Assembly: GCA_040752815.1 (NCBI GenBank)
Contig: JBFMGC010000021.1
Coordinates: 1 to 45,791, forward strand
DNA from: Candidatus Zixiibacteriota bacterium
GTDB lineage: Bacteria; Zixibacteria; MSB-5A5; GN15; FEB-12
Direction: 5' to 3'
DNA: 45,791 bases
The notes under the pieces were generated by a model that saw nothing but the letters and a program-made list of their open reading frames with translations, was not told where the DNA came from and ran no database searches. Both the position numbers and the translations under genes were made by a program. Positions 36,476 to 45,666 of the stretch are shown piece after piece; the first letter of the stretch is position 1, and every line of letters begins with the position of its first letter.

Positions 36476-36519
36476 GATGTCGAAACCGCCCGCGAAGCGG
36501 GGGTCTGGTTTCGACCTAC
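36476..36519. repeat. palindromic repeat, family A, with inner hairpin
   Basis: GATGTCGAAACC and GGTTTCGACCTAC arms enclose a CCGC/GCGG inner stem. It lies five bases past the stop of the PorV/PorQ-like gene, between convergent genes, so it may mark transcript ends. Confidence 0.75.
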
Positions 36520-36523
36520 ACGT

Positions 36524-37489
36524 CTAAAACTGATACCCGGCGCTGAAACGAAGAGTCTCGTCGAAGGCGTCGTGGTCGAGATAGGCGAAATCGAACGATA
36601 GGCCACGGTATAGCACGCCCACGCCGGTCGTGAACCGACCGATGTCGAACCCGGCCCGACCAAACAGCATCCCCCGCCACTCGATTTCGCCGCCGAAATG
36701 AGTATCGAGCGATAGCGATCCGCTCCAGTACTGCGCGCCCGACTTGATGTTCTCAAACTTGATATCGCCCGAGCCCGTCAGCCGCCCAATGAAATCATCG
36801 TAGCTGTACTGAAACATCACCCCCGGCTTGACCGTGGGATAGATCGACTCCGTGGAGCGGTCGTACTTGATGAACCCGGTGGTGATGTCGGAAATCATAA
36901 GACCGAAACTGGTGCACTCACACGGCCGCCAGACCGCGCCGGCATCGGCGGTCAGTCCCCAGCCGGATTCGACCCCCAGGTCACGATAGATGATTTTTCC
37001 GGCGATGCCGACATGGATGTCGGGGGCGATCTGTCGCGACAGCGCTGCCGAAAAGAGCCAGTCGCCGTGAGATTCCTCGCGGACTACATAGGGGCGATCA
37101 TCCTGGTCGAGATCCGTTATCTTGATTCCGTCGCCCCCCAGGTAATACAGATAAAAGCCAATGGCGTCAAAGAATCCCCGCGACGTGTCCCCCACGCTGC
37201 GGGCATCGACATACCCAATGAAATCATGGTTGAGCAACGATCCGAATGTCTCGGCATGCATGGCAGTAAAGTGGCGCGACCCGAGCAGGTTCATGCCGGC
37301 GGGATTCCAGTACGGCGCGGAACCGTCGAAAGGCCCGGCCACCACCGCTCCGCCCAATGCCAGACCGCGTCCGCCGACTCCAAGCGTAAACGCCTCTCCG
37401 GCGTACTTGGCCCCGAGCGCCGATTCGGTTCCAAACAGCAACGCTAAAGCGATGCCGAGACTGAGCAGATAGCGACCGGTGGTAATCAT
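36524..37489 (-). CDS. PorV/PorQ-like outer-membrane beta-barrel protein
   Basis: A 321-residue secreted barrel. A signal peptide (about 1-26) precedes AGEAFTLGVGGRGLALGGAVVAGPFDGSAPYWNPAGM, the characteristic start of PorV/PorQ and UPF0164 barrels (GxGgRxxxmGgA..a...D.sA.yWNPAgl). Alternating strands follow, ending in the terminal Phe motif (LRFSAGYQF). In Bacteroidetes such proteins help the type IX secretion system deliver or anchor cargo; whether that system is present here cannot be told. A conserved pair of cysteines (CECT, about residue 190) is unusual in barrels. Confidence 0.85.
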   Translation of the reverse strand: MITTGRYLLSLGIALALLFGTESALGAKYAGEAFTLGVGGRGLALGGAVVAGPFDGSAPYWNPAGMNLLGSRHFTAMHAETFGSLLNHDFIGYVDARSVGDTSRGFFDAIGFYLYYLGGDGIKITDLDQDDRPYVVREESHGDWLFSAALSRQIAPDIHVGIAGKIIYRDLGVESGWGLTADAGAVWRPCECTSFGLMISDITTGFIKYDRSTESIYPTVKPGVMFQYSYDDFIGRLTGSGDIKFENIKSGAQYWSGSLSLDTHFGGEIEWRGMLFGRAGFDIGRFTTGVGVLYRGLSFDFAYLDHDAFDETLRFSAGYQF

Positions 37490-37610
37490 ATCAAGTCACA
37501 GACGAACCGACTGTACGATTGTGTCATCGGCAGCCGGTTCCATCATCGGGAGCCGCATAATACTCTTTAACGGTCAGGCCGCCAACAAAGATCGAATCGA
37601 CATTCTGGGC

Positions 37611-37639
37611 AAAAAAAAGGCGGGACCGAAGTCCCGCCT
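37611..37639 (-). terminator. rho-independent terminator of the HMA protein gene
   Basis: On the minus strand, GGCGGGAC-TTCGG-TCCCGCC followed by eight T. It lies 26 bases past the stop at 37665. Confidence 0.92.
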
Positions 37640-37664
37640 GTGATCTTCTCGAAATCGATAAGGC

Positions 37665-38270
37665 TTAGAGCCCGCCGCCGGTTTTCTCAGGCTTGGCCTG
37701 GGCGGTGCCAGTGGACTTGGCGCAGCTCTTGGCGCAGGACTTGGCCGCTTCCGGACCGCACGGGTGATTCGCATTTCCGGTAGCCTTTGAATCAACCGTA
37801 GTCACCGAAACGGCCGGGACAATTTCCGCCTGAAAGCCCTTGTCGCTGACAGCCTTCAGAAGTGACTCACTCTTGACCTTCTTGGGGTCGACCATGACGA
37901 AGGCGGTGCCTTCCTTGTAGCTGACCTTGCCGACCTTCACCACGCCCGGCATCTGAGCCAGCGACGCGGTCACGCTGCTCTCGCAGCCGCCGCAGGTCAT
38001 GCCCTTGATCGACATGTTGACCATGGTGTATTCGCCGGAGGCGCAGAGCTTCTGGCACTCTTCAACACTCATGCCCATCTTGGCCGCGCAGGCGGCAGCC
38101 TCGCCGGGCGTGCACTGGCCATTGGCCGAGGCCATGTGGTTGTGGGCGGTCTGGCCGACCTGAGCAGTCTGTGCCGACTTCTCGCCGTCGCAGGCGAATG
38201 ACACAGCCGGAACAGCCATCAGCGCCGCCAGCGCCATCAAACCGAACACTACGGAAAGCATCCTCTTCAT
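37665..38270 (-). CDS. secreted heavy-metal-associated (HMA) protein with Cys-rich arms
   Basis: A 201-residue exported protein. A signal peptide (1-26) is followed by a His/Cys segment (AHNHM near 42-46; Cys53, Cys61, Cys72, Cys76), then an HMA domain (about 82-150) with the metal site GMTCGGC (Cys93, Cys96), as in MerP and copper chaperones. The C-terminal arm has Cys171, Cys179 and Cys183 (CAKSCAKS). It probably binds Cu+, Hg2+ or Zn2+ in the periplasm. No transporter gene is adjacent. GGAG lies eight bases before the ATG, with a strong promoter (38320-38348) and terminator, so the gene is monocistronic. Confidence 0.88.
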   Translation of the reverse strand: MKRMLSVVFGLMALAALMAVPAVSFACDGEKSAQTAQVGQTAHNHMASANGQCTPGEAAACAAKMGMSVEECQKLCASGEYTMVNMSIKGMTCGGCESSVTASLAQMPGVVKVGKVSYKEGTAFVMVDPKKVKSESLLKAVSDKGFQAEIVPAVSVTTVDSKATGNANHPCGPEAAKSCAKSCAKSTGTAQAKPEKTGGGL

Positions 38271-38319
38271 GCGACTTACTCCTCTAAAAGTGTCCTAAAG
38301 TTGTCTATTTCTGGTCTTC

Positions 38320-38348
38320 AATATATCGGCTTCTATAGCCTGAGTCAA
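38320..38348 (-). promoter_or_regulatory. sigma70-type promoter for the HMA protein gene
   Basis: TTGACT, a 17-base spacer and TATATT on the minus strand, giving a leader of about 45 bases. No metal-regulator operator could be recognised with confidence. Confidence 0.65.
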
Positions 38349-38532
38349 CTGATCTGTTACCGTTGGTACATGTAATGTGTATTTAACACCTGGGCACGGC
38401 AGTGGGTTCCATCGGGCCTATTCAGGCATGCAGCGTAGGTACTGTCGGCGAAATCTGCTCCGTCAACTCCTTATGAGGCAACCTCGTAAGCTCCTGGACG
38501 GACATCCCCGTTGGTTCCTGTCGCCGGTCCAA

Positions 38533-38781
38533 TCAGGAAACCGGTATGAGTTTGAAAAACGACTCGCGCTGGGTTTTCGCCACCGATCCGGACGGAATGG
38601 CAAGGACCTCCAGCGCCGCCGGGCGACTGCCCCGGATACGTATGATATCCCCGATCTTGATGTCGTACGATGGTTTGACGCGCTGACCGTTCACCTCGAG
38701 GAGACCGCTCACGCCGAGCTCTTTGGCCGTGGTCCGGCGCTTCACAACCCCAACAGTGGACAGGAAATCGTCGATTCTCAT
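38533..38781 (-). CDS. S4-domain RNA-binding protein (RqcP/Hsp15-like)
   Basis: An 82-residue single S4 domain: RIDDFLSTVGVVKRRTTAKELGVSGLLEVNGQRVKPSYDIKIGDIIRI is close to the pattern of RqcP (YlmH-related) and Hsp15 proteins, which bind stalled 50S subunits in ribosome rescue. ATG 38781 overlaps the TGA of the SurA-like gene as ATGA. Longer readings run into that gene. The coupling with two PPIase genes is conserved in sense and tight (all overlaps are ATGA), so it is the last gene of an envelope-chaperone operon. Confidence 0.85.
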   Translation of the reverse strand: MRIDDFLSTVGVVKRRTTAKELGVSGLLEVNGQRVKPSYDIKIGDIIRIRGSRPAALEVLAIPSGSVAKTQRESFFKLIPVS

Positions 38782-40097
38782 TCGCTCGGAGATTCGAGGC
38801 GGTAGTCTATGTAGGTCCGTTTCTTTAGTTGAGCCAGCCATTGGTCGACCATGTGACCGGTTTTGTCCTGGCGGGCGAGCTCCTTGATACGATCAAAATC
38901 CTCCTCGAGCGTCAGCTTCTTCCCCGCCTGATGGTCAAGCAACTGCAATAGATGAACACCGTAGCGTGATTTCACCGGGCCACGCAACTCTCCCGGCGTA
39001 GTCCAGCCGGCGACAGCGTCGGCGAATTCCTGGGGCAACTGGCGCATGGCAAACCAGCCCAGCTCGCCGCCCTGCACGCGAGAGTCGTCATCCTGCGAAT
39101 AGGTTTTGGCGATCTCGCCGAAATCCGCTCCGGCGCGGACTGCTCCCAGCAGAGAATCCGCCAACTGCACGACCGCGGCCGTATCTGCCGATGACGGCTC
39201 CACTGCCAGCAACAGATGCCGAAGACGCGACTGGTTGCCTCGTTTCCCCTCGCATTTGATCACGTGATAACCGAACTGGGTGCGGACAACCCCGGAGACG
39301 TCACCTTCGTTCAACTTGAACGCCACTCGCGAAAACTCCGGAACGACATCGTCGCTCTCAACAAGCCCGAGATCACCACCATTGGCGCCGGCGCCGAGGC
39401 TGGAGTACTGGGACGAAATGGTCGCGAAATCAGCGCCGTCGAGGATCCGTTTGCGCAACTGTTCAGCCATGGCTTTGACCGAGTCCTCTATCGCCGGCGA
39501 CGGATTGATTGCGAGCAGCACATGAGCCAGTTTAACCGCCTCGGGCTGATCCGGAATGGAGTCTTTGAATTTTTCAAAGAACTCCTCCACTTCGTGCCGC
39601 GAGACCGACACACTGTACAGCTTATTCTGGATGTAACGCTGGCGCAGCAGGTTGTTGCTAATATCCTGTTCGTACTGGCGTTCCAGATCGCGAAGAGTCA
39701 TCCCCTCGGCGGTCAGTGCCCGAAGAAAGGCCTGCTCGCTGCCGAAATTCTCGACCATCCGCGCGATGTGTTCGTCGAGAGCCGCCTTTACCTCGTTGGG
39801 GCGAATCTGAATCGTCGTGTCCTTCTTGGCCTCTCTCAGGAAGAGGCGGTCGGATATCATCTGCTCGAGCACCTGCTGCTGGAAGCGGAGCAGCTCAGCC
39901 TCGGTTTCGGGGCGCTCTCCCGACTGGAAGGCAGCGATCTGTATCTGGTTCGCCAACTCCGAGGCCAGGATGACCTCGTCCCCGACTACCGCCGCGATCT
40001 TGTCCACGGTGTCGGCGGAGTCAGGGTCCGTCTGTGCGAATAGCAACGATCGCGCCAGCAGGACGCACATTACTGCAAACTGGAAACGGCGGTTCAT
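38778..40097 (-). CDS. surA: SurA-like periplasmic peptidyl-prolyl isomerase
   Basis: A 439-residue exported chaperone. A signal peptide (1-21) is followed by a SurA N-terminal domain (about 28-165; VDKIAAVVGDEVILASEL is a good match) and two parvulin PPIase domains (about 180-285 and 285-390). The second ends in GPVKSRYGVHLLQLLD; the first has GGDLGLVESDDVVPEFSRVAFKL and GVVRTQFGYHVIK. SurA assists folding of outer-membrane barrels. It starts within an ATGA overlap with the upstream PPIase gene. Confidence 0.94.
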   Translation of the reverse strand: MNRRFQFAVMCVLLARSLLFAQTDPDSADTVDKIAAVVGDEVILASELANQIQIAAFQSGERPETEAELLRFQQQVLEQMISDRLFLREAKKDTTIQIRPNEVKAALDEHIARMVENFGSEQAFLRALTAEGMTLRDLERQYEQDISNNLLRQRYIQNKLYSVSVSRHEVEEFFEKFKDSIPDQPEAVKLAHVLLAINPSPAIEDSVKAMAEQLRKRILDGADFATISSQYSSLGAGANGGDLGLVESDDVVPEFSRVAFKLNEGDVSGVVRTQFGYHVIKCEGKRGNQSRLRHLLLAVEPSSADTAAVVQLADSLLGAVRAGADFGEIAKTYSQDDDSRVQGGELGWFAMRQLPQEFADAVAGWTTPGELRGPVKSRYGVHLLQLLDHQAGKKLTLEEDFDRIKELARQDKTGHMVDQWLAQLKKRTYIDYRLESPSE

Positions 40098-41827
40098 GGC
40101 GTGGTGGAGGCGCTCCCCGTGGTCCGGTACAGGTCCTTGTTGATCGTGCTCCAGATGACGTCATCGTGGACTTCAATATCAGTCGATTCGCGTTTCATTT
40201 TGAGCCATTCGCGCACCGCCAGGTTCCTGTTCTCGACCGCCAGATGCTCGGCGATGTCTCCTTTCACAGTAAGAAAGTCCTGGTACGCTTCATTGGTCCA
40301 CTGCACCGGCCAGATTACGGAGAACTTTCCTCTATCCGGTATCGGGCCGCCGACTGTGCCAACCGGAACACGCCGCGCGGCATGGAAGAGCACCGGGAAA
40401 TGGAGCGAATCGACAAAGCCGAGATCGCCCCGTTTGACGCGCTGGCCGGCGCGCTCGGTATACTGAAAGGCCCTCGCCTGAAACTGGTTCAGCGTGGTGA
40501 TTTCCCGCGCCAGTCGCTGGGCGAGCATCTGGTCGCTGGCCAGGATCTCGAAGAGACGCACCTGCGCCGGCACCAGGTATTGCTCGCGATTGCGGTCGTA
40601 GTAATCGCGCAGTTCCTGCTCGGTGGGCGTGGTCGGCGCCAGGATGGAATCATTGCGCATGATCTCGGCCAGGGTGTAGCGCTCAAACGTTTTGAATTTC
40701 ATCTTGTAATAGTCGCTTTCGGCCACCTTCTGTCGTTCCGCCTCGTGGATGAGGATATCCATCCGCTTCATCTCGTAGACCACCTCGGACAGGCCGGCGT
40801 AATCGTCGAAATTCGGCCTCTCATCCTGCGGGATATACCGTCGAGTATTCATCAGGTAATCTATCACCGATATTTGGCCCCCCTCCCACGTGGCCAGGAT
40901 CAGCTCTTTTTCGTCGCGGTCGAGCTGCTCGTCATCGAAATCATTCTTGGGCAGTTGATCCAGCACCTGCGGCGGATAAAGCAGCGTGCGCTTGTGGAGA
41001 ATGTAGTTGGCGACTGTCGTGTCGACAGAGACCCTGTACTTGGCGGCAACACTGTCGAAATACGCTTCGGTCAGCTTCTGGCGTTTGTCGTTGCGAAGCT
41101 GCCGGTCCAGGTCGGGGCGCATCCGCGCGTACTCCTCGCGCATGTCGTTCGGTTTCTTGTCCACGACCTTGACGATATGGTAGCCGAACGATGTCTGAAA
41201 CGGCGGCGTGATCTCACCCGTCTCCAGCCGGAAAACCACTTTCTCCCATTCTTCCGGTGAACTCCCGCGCACAAAATACCCCAGGTCGCCCCGGTTACGC
41301 TTGGCGCGGGGGTCGGTCGAATACTGGTAGGCCAGCTGCTCGAAATTCTCGCCGGCCTTGAGCCGCTCGAAAACGGCCTGGGCGGTGTCCGGGCTATCCA
41401 GCATGATGTGGAAGGCGCGAATCTGGTACTGGAGATCGTCGTAGATCTGGCGCAGTTCCGCCTCGGAGACGGACACCTTGCTGTCGACATGGAAATGATA
41501 GAGAGCGTCGAGCAGAAAACGCGAGCGGTTGGCCTCCATGATCCGCGCCACCTCAGGCGACTGATCGATGTGCTTGGCATAGGCCGCCTGAACAAGCAGG
41601 GTGTGATCGATCAGGCTGTCCAGTAGCGCCCGCTTGCCCTCGAACTCTTCCTCGGCCGTGCGAAATCCGACCGGGTTGCGCTGCAGGAAATCCTCGAAGT
41701 CCCGAATGGCTATTTTCTCGTCGCCGACCTCTGCGACCGCGCTCAGGTCGCTCTTGCCGCAGCCGGCGCCAAGCCCGGCCACGGCCGCAATCAACACTCC
41801 GGCCAGAACCAATCTCAAAGCGAACAT
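40094..41827 (-). CDS. PpiC/SurA-type peptidyl-prolyl isomerase lipoprotein
   Basis: A 577-residue lipoprotein (GAGC lipobox, Cys23) of the PpiC/PrsA class. A SurA-like N-terminal helical domain (about 28-130) is followed by a clear parvulin domain (about 135-230: IRAFHIMLDSPD, GDLGYFVRG, TPPFQTSFGYHIVKVVDK), a long helical linker and a second, diverged parvulin-like region (about 415-520: GDLGFVDS, PIPDRGKFSVI). GGAGG precedes the ATG by ten bases. It leads the three-gene operon with surA and the S4 gene. It likely assists folding of secreted or outer-membrane proteins. Confidence 0.9.
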   Translation of the reverse strand: MFALRLVLAGVLIAAVAGLGAGCGKSDLSAVAEVGDEKIAIRDFEDFLQRNPVGFRTAEEEFEGKRALLDSLIDHTLLVQAAYAKHIDQSPEVARIMEANRSRFLLDALYHFHVDSKVSVSEAELRQIYDDLQYQIRAFHIMLDSPDTAQAVFERLKAGENFEQLAYQYSTDPRAKRNRGDLGYFVRGSSPEEWEKVVFRLETGEITPPFQTSFGYHIVKVVDKKPNDMREEYARMRPDLDRQLRNDKRQKLTEAYFDSVAAKYRVSVDTTVANYILHKRTLLYPPQVLDQLPKNDFDDEQLDRDEKELILATWEGGQISVIDYLMNTRRYIPQDERPNFDDYAGLSEVVYEMKRMDILIHEAERQKVAESDYYKMKFKTFERYTLAEIMRNDSILAPTTPTEQELRDYYDRNREQYLVPAQVRLFEILASDQMLAQRLAREITTLNQFQARAFQYTERAGQRVKRGDLGFVDSLHFPVLFHAARRVPVGTVGGPIPDRGKFSVIWPVQWTNEAYQDFLTVKGDIAEHLAVENRNLAVREWLKMKRESTDIEVHDDVIWSTINKDLYRTTGSASTTP

Positions 41828-41969
41828 CTACCAGCTTCCTCCAGTGCGTAACCGTCTATTTGTACCGGAGCCGTCCCTGGCGGTTCCGAGGGCAGCCCGG
41901 TCAGCCGGTATAGATAACAGGTGGGGAGGGATTCGCCAAGTGAATTCGGAGAGCGGAAAAGGCAGGGCA

Positions 41970-41991
41970 GGAGCTCGCAGCGGCGAGCTCC
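41970..41991 (-). terminator. possible terminator of the amidase gene
   Basis: A GGAGCTCG/CGAGCTCC stem with a six-base loop, followed after about nine bases by TTTT on the minus strand. The distance to the T-run makes it uncertain. It lies 13 bases past the amidase stop. Confidence 0.45.
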
Positions 41992-42003
41992 CGCCATCTG
42001 GAG

Positions 42004-44469
42004 TTACAGGCAATCTGCCAGCCCAAGTGACGGCCCGGTAATGAACAGGTAGTCAATAAGGATTGTAACATCGCCCACTGAAATGTCTCCGCAGCCGGGC
42101 GTGGCGCCCCCGGATTGGTTAACATCTGCCTCCGCAAAACAGCCTATAAGATTCTCACAGGTCAAGGAAGTGTACAGCGCATCCAACATGATAGTAATGT
42201 CGCCAATGGTTGGCTCGTCGCTGCCATCCCCGTTGGCGTCGCCCACTCGACCCACGCAACAGCAAGCATCACCGATGCCGTTCCCGTCAAAGTCCGCCTG
42301 ATCGGGGTTGGGTTGATACTGGCAATTATCACAAGAGTTGCCCTTACCGTCGGCATCCGAGTCGAGTTGGTTGACGTTGGACACATACGCGCAATTATCA
42401 CATAGGTCGCCCCTGCCGTCACCGTCGGAGTCGGCTTGATTGGCGTTGGCAACGGTAGCGCAATTGTCACAGACGTTGCCTTTGCCGTCCCCGTCGATAT
42501 CGGCCTGATTGGCGTTAGCTACTGAAGGACAATTGTCGCACAGGTCACCTTTCGTATCCGCATCTGTGTCAAGCTGATCACTGTTGGCGACCGTAGGGCA
42601 ATTATCGCACGCGTCACCATTGAAATCGCCGTCAGTATTCAGTTGATCAGCGTTTGAAACCGAAATGCAGTTGTCACATACGTCACCCACCCGATCCACG
42701 TCAACGTCGTCCTGGCCGACGTTGGAGATTTGTGAACAATTATCGCAATCGTTGGCCACGCCGTCTCCGTCGGCGTCGGGTGTGACATACCAGCAGCCGA
42801 CGTCAACCGGATACGGCGCTACATAAGTGTATGAACCGCAGGAGTTGGTGACGACGATGGATGGGGTCATGAAGCCACCGCGGACATACGAATGCCTGAT
42901 AGTGTCGGCCGTAGAATATGCGCTCGTTCCGTCGCCAAAACTCCATAGTATGTTGGTAACGGGGATACCCGGCGGTCTCAGATAAGTGAATTTTCGCACG
43001 CGGCCTGACACGAAAGTCCAATAGAAGTCACCCGTAGAAAGCGGGCAGGGAGAGACCGCAAACTTTTGTGATTGGAAAGTTGTTCGATTGTCCGCGTTGT
43101 CACTTGCGCGTATGCGCAGATAGCAGTTGCTCGATTGGATAGGGGGTACATCCCACAGATATTTTCCGGCCCGATCCGCAGGTGTCGATTTGCTGACATC
43201 GGTTTCTTGTGCCTGGTAGCCGTTGTTGTATGGGAGCGGGCCGGCAATCTGTGTCCACGTAGAGCCGGAGTTCGACGTGAAGTCAATATACAATGTGCAG
43301 CTATTCAAGAAACCTTCGGCTACATTCCACTCAATCCAGAAAGGTTCATCAGCCATGACTTGTGTCATAAACGAACCCGGCGAAACGAACTGACCCCCGA
43401 AGGGGCCGCCTGTGAAATAAGCAACATAGTAGTGATACCCATCCATTGCCACGCTGGTCGTAACATAGATTGGATTCTGATATGGGTCGAACGTATGCAG
43501 AACCGCCCCTGTCGACCACCACACTTCCTCCCAATGGTGCAATGTGTATTCGTACCCGTCCTTCGTAAATGGCTTGGCGTATAACGTGTATGGCTCCGCC
43601 AAATGCCAATTCTGCTCATAGGGCGTGCGGTAGTCGGCGAAGTTTACGGACACCGGAAAATGATCGCCCACCGCCCAGCCAAAATACTGGTAGTCAATAC
43701 GGCCGAATCCCTGGCCCAGGATATAGCTCTGCCAAGCACCGTATATGGCTGAAGCCTCCTTTTCCGTGTGGCCAGCGACTGGCAGGGCGTACCGAAAAAG
43801 GCACTCTTCCGCGGTATCCGAGCTTATTGACGATGCCTCGGTAATGACGTTAGCCATCATTGCGTTTCGAACAAGGTATAGCCCGGAACACAGCATACAG
43901 CCTTGCATGGGATCAGGCTGGTTCATAACGAAGCATTTGTTCTTGTACTTGGTTGAATCCCCGCCACGGAAGTACTCTAATATCCGATACAACATCTTCT
44001 TTGCCAGTGTGCTGTCGTAGGCCTCGAGGTCGCGGCGCGAACCGTCATCTGCTGTGTCCTTGTTGCACCAGCGTACCTCGGTAGCCTGAGCCGCACCGGC
44101 CGGGAACCCATTGTGGTGGATACTGATAAGTTGGTTAGCGCCGAAATTCTCAGCTTCCTCGACACGCTCCGGAATCGAAATGTCTGTCGTGTCATGACAT
44201 CGCGACATCATGTAATCCAGGTTTTCTTGGCATCCCCAGTACTCCAAGGTGTCGCGCAGTGCATAGGCTACGTTCAGGTTGACCCATTGCTCTGCGGTGC
44301 CGACCCAGATCCCCACGGTGCCATTATTATTATTGGATCCACCGCCGTTATGCGTTACGTCTGCACCCGGCCCGCCGTGCCCCGCGTCCACGTAAATGAT
44401 CTGACCCTGAACTCGGGAGCATAAAGCTGTCAGGGCAATGAAAGTAGCAATAGCGATTTTCGTTCTCAT
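42004..44469 (-). CDS. secreted N-acetylmuramoyl-L-alanine amidase with PKD, TSP3 repeats and dockerin
   Basis: An 821-residue secreted protein. After a signal peptide (1-22) comes an Amidase_3 domain (about 23-250) with zinc ligands His31, Glu60 and His118 and catalytic Glu211, so it should cut the amide bond between MurNAc and L-Ala. A long middle part (about 250-485) follows, then a PKD-like domain (about 505-560; [13 protein letters not shown]). Seven thrombospondin type 3 repeats of 23 residues (575-735) come next, and two dockerin-like calcium loops (about 745-821; [18 protein letters not shown]). TSP3 and dockerin parts are calcium-binding modules for attachment. It overlaps the TolB-like gene as ATGA. 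Confidence 0.93.
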   Translation of the reverse strand: MRTKIAIATFIALTALCSRVQGQIIYVDAGHGGPGADVTHNGGGSNNNNGTVGIWVGTAEQWVNLNVAYALRDTLEYWGCQENLDYMMSRCHDTTDISIPERVEEAENFGANQLISIHHNGFPAGAAQATEVRWCNKDTADDGSRRDLEAYDSTLAKKMLYRILEYFRGGDSTKYKNKCFVMNQPDPMQGCMLCSGLYLVRNAMMANVITEASSISSDTAEECLFRYALPVAGHTEKEASAIYGAWQSYILGQGFGRIDYQYFGWAVGDHFPVSVNFADYRTPYEQNWHLAEPYTLYAKPFTKDGYEYTLHHWEEVWWSTGAVLHTFDPYQNPIYVTTSVAMDGYHYYVAYFTGGPFGGQFVSPGSFMTQVMADEPFWIEWNVAEGFLNSCTLYIDFTSNSGSTWTQIAGPLPYNNGYQAQETDVSKSTPADRAGKYLWDVPPIQSSNCYLRIRASDNADNRTTFQSQKFAVSPCPLSTGDFYWTFVSGRVRKFTYLRPPGIPVTNILWSFGDGTSAYSTADTIRHSYVRGGFMTPSIVVTNSCGSYTYVAPYPVDVGCWYVTPDADGDGVANDCDNCSQISNVGQDDVDVDRVGDVCDNCISVSNADQLNTDGDFNGDACDNCPTVANSDQLDTDADTKGDLCDNCPSVANANQADIDGDGKGNVCDNCATVANANQADSDGDGRGDLCDNCAYVSNVNQLDSDADGKGNSCDNCQYQPNPDQADFDGNGIGDACCCVGRVGDANGDGSDEPTIGDITIMLDALYTSLTCENLIGCFAEADVNQSGGATPGCGDISVGDVTILIDYLFITGPSLGLADCL
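42265..42747 (-). repeat. seven tandem 69-bp coding repeats (TSP3)
   Basis: Seven in-frame 69-bp units, each encoding CDNC....N.dQ.D.D.D..Gd, inside the amidase gene. Copies vary mostly at the third codon positions and in the variable residues, so they are old duplications under protein selection. Confidence 0.9.
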
Positions 44470-45455
44470 TTAATCACCTCCCCGAAATCCAGAATCTCGA
44501 TAAAATGACCATCGGCAGCGTAGTTCCTGTAGGCAATCCTCCTCATGTCAGGAGATATGACGGGATCCATTTCAGTCTTGTCTGGAGTCGAGGTGATTTG
44601 AACTTCCTTGGTCGCATTTAACTCGGACATGAAGATCTCATTGCCGATGACGTCGAATTCAGACTGGAGAGGCTTCGTGTACAAAACACGTTTGCTGTCC
44701 GCAAACCAATCTTCAAAGTCAATGCCATGGTCGAACAGCCCAACGACGACACCTGATGTGTCGATGATCACCCTCCCGATCCGGCACATGACGTACTGCC
44801 CGTTTGGCGAGAGAAGTGGAAGTCTGCAGTCCCATTCGCAACTGATACTCTTGTATTTGCTGCCGTCGGGATGGAGAAGCCACAAACCTCGATTGATCTC
44901 AACCCCCAGATAGCCAGTGAAAGCGCCATCCACAACATAGTACGCGTCTGAACGGAGGCCTGCGCGTTCCCTATGTTTCTTAAGCGGCTCCGGGCTGTCC
45001 ACGCTCTCGCGTGCAAGTACAACTCCGCCCGTGTTGAGCCGCCTCGGTCGGGTTCTAACCTGTGAACCCCAGTTCATTGATTCAGAGTAGATGACATCTA
45101 CTTTGCCATCCGAGCGGATGGACAGATAGTCCCACTGGCTGTAACTCCCTTTCTCAGCCTTCACTTTTCTGTTGCGTGTGAACAACAGTTCGTCAGGGCT
45201 GGACCATTGGTAGGTGGCCTCGTTGAGTCCGTCAATCTCGGTTGGCGGAGCTATTGTTCTTACCGTCCCCGAATCAACCACATAGAGTTGCAACCCCTTT
45301 GCATTCGCGAACGAAAGATACTTTCCGTCGGGCGACCATTTGCAGAACCTGCCGGGGCCCACCTCGATTAAAGTTGGCTGCTGTAGGTCACCAGCCTCTG
45401 CGAGCTGAGCCAACACAGCCCAGACCACAAACACCCTGATTACGACATCTCTCAT
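44466..45455 (-). CDS. TolB-like PD40 beta-propeller protein
   Basis: A 329-residue secreted protein. A signal peptide (about 1-21) precedes at least four PD40/TolB-like blades: [17 protein letters not shown] near residue 37-53, [30 protein letters not shown] and [15 protein letters not shown]. Such propellers bind proteins or peptidoglycan-associated partners in the periplasm. ATG 45455 has GGAGG five bases upstream. It is the first gene of a two-gene operon with the amidase (ATGA overlap), so it may help place or regulate that enzyme; this is inference. A canonical promoter lies at 45597-45626. Confidence 0.85.
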   Translation of the reverse strand: MRDVVIRVFVVWAVLAQLAEAGDLQQPTLIEVGPGRFCKWSPDGKYLSFANAKGLQLYVVDSGTVRTIAPPTEIDGLNEATYQWSSPDELLFTRNRKVKAEKGSYSQWDYLSIRSDGKVDVIYSESMNWGSQVRTRPRRLNTGGVVLARESVDSPEPLKKHRERAGLRSDAYYVVDGAFTGYLGVEINRGLWLLHPDGSKYKSISCEWDCRLPLLSPNGQYVMCRIGRVIIDTSGVVVGLFDHGIDFEDWFADSKRVLYTKPLQSEFDVIGNEIFMSELNATKEVQITSTPDKTEMDPVISPDMRRIAYRNYAADGHFIEILDFGEVIK

Positions 45456-45596
45456 ACCCACCTCCATCGCTTGGGAATTGGTTTGATCTGGAATACTATC
45501 ATGCACCCATCTTATACACCCCTGAACTACGTAAACCCGCGTGCCGCCCGGGCCAAACCAAACCCGGCAGCGCAGTCCCAACAATTTCTGGTGCTT

Positions 45597-45626
45597 ATAA
45601 TACCTGGACTCAGGCTAACCTGTCAA
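45597..45626 (-). promoter_or_regulatory. sigma70-type promoter for the TolB-amidase operon
   Basis: TTGACA, an 18-base spacer and TATTAT on the minus strand, giving a leader of roughly 135 bases before the TolB-like ATG. Confidence 0.6.
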
Positions 45627-45666
45627 AAGTCCGCTGTCAAGCGAAATCTTGAGAAAAAAGTCTACC

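Noticed and set aside
38271-38532. Search for a small gene between the HMA and S4 genes
   Set aside because: Apart from the HMA promoter nothing with a ribosome-binding site or conserved composition was found.
40034-41260. 408-codon open frame on the plus strand
   Set aside because: It is antisense to the PPIase gene with no recognisable domain or ribosome-binding site.
42265-42747. Regular 69-bp tandem array, considered as CRISPR or minisatellite
   Set aside because: The units are in frame, encode TSP3 repeats and vary as protein repeats do; there are no unique spacers.
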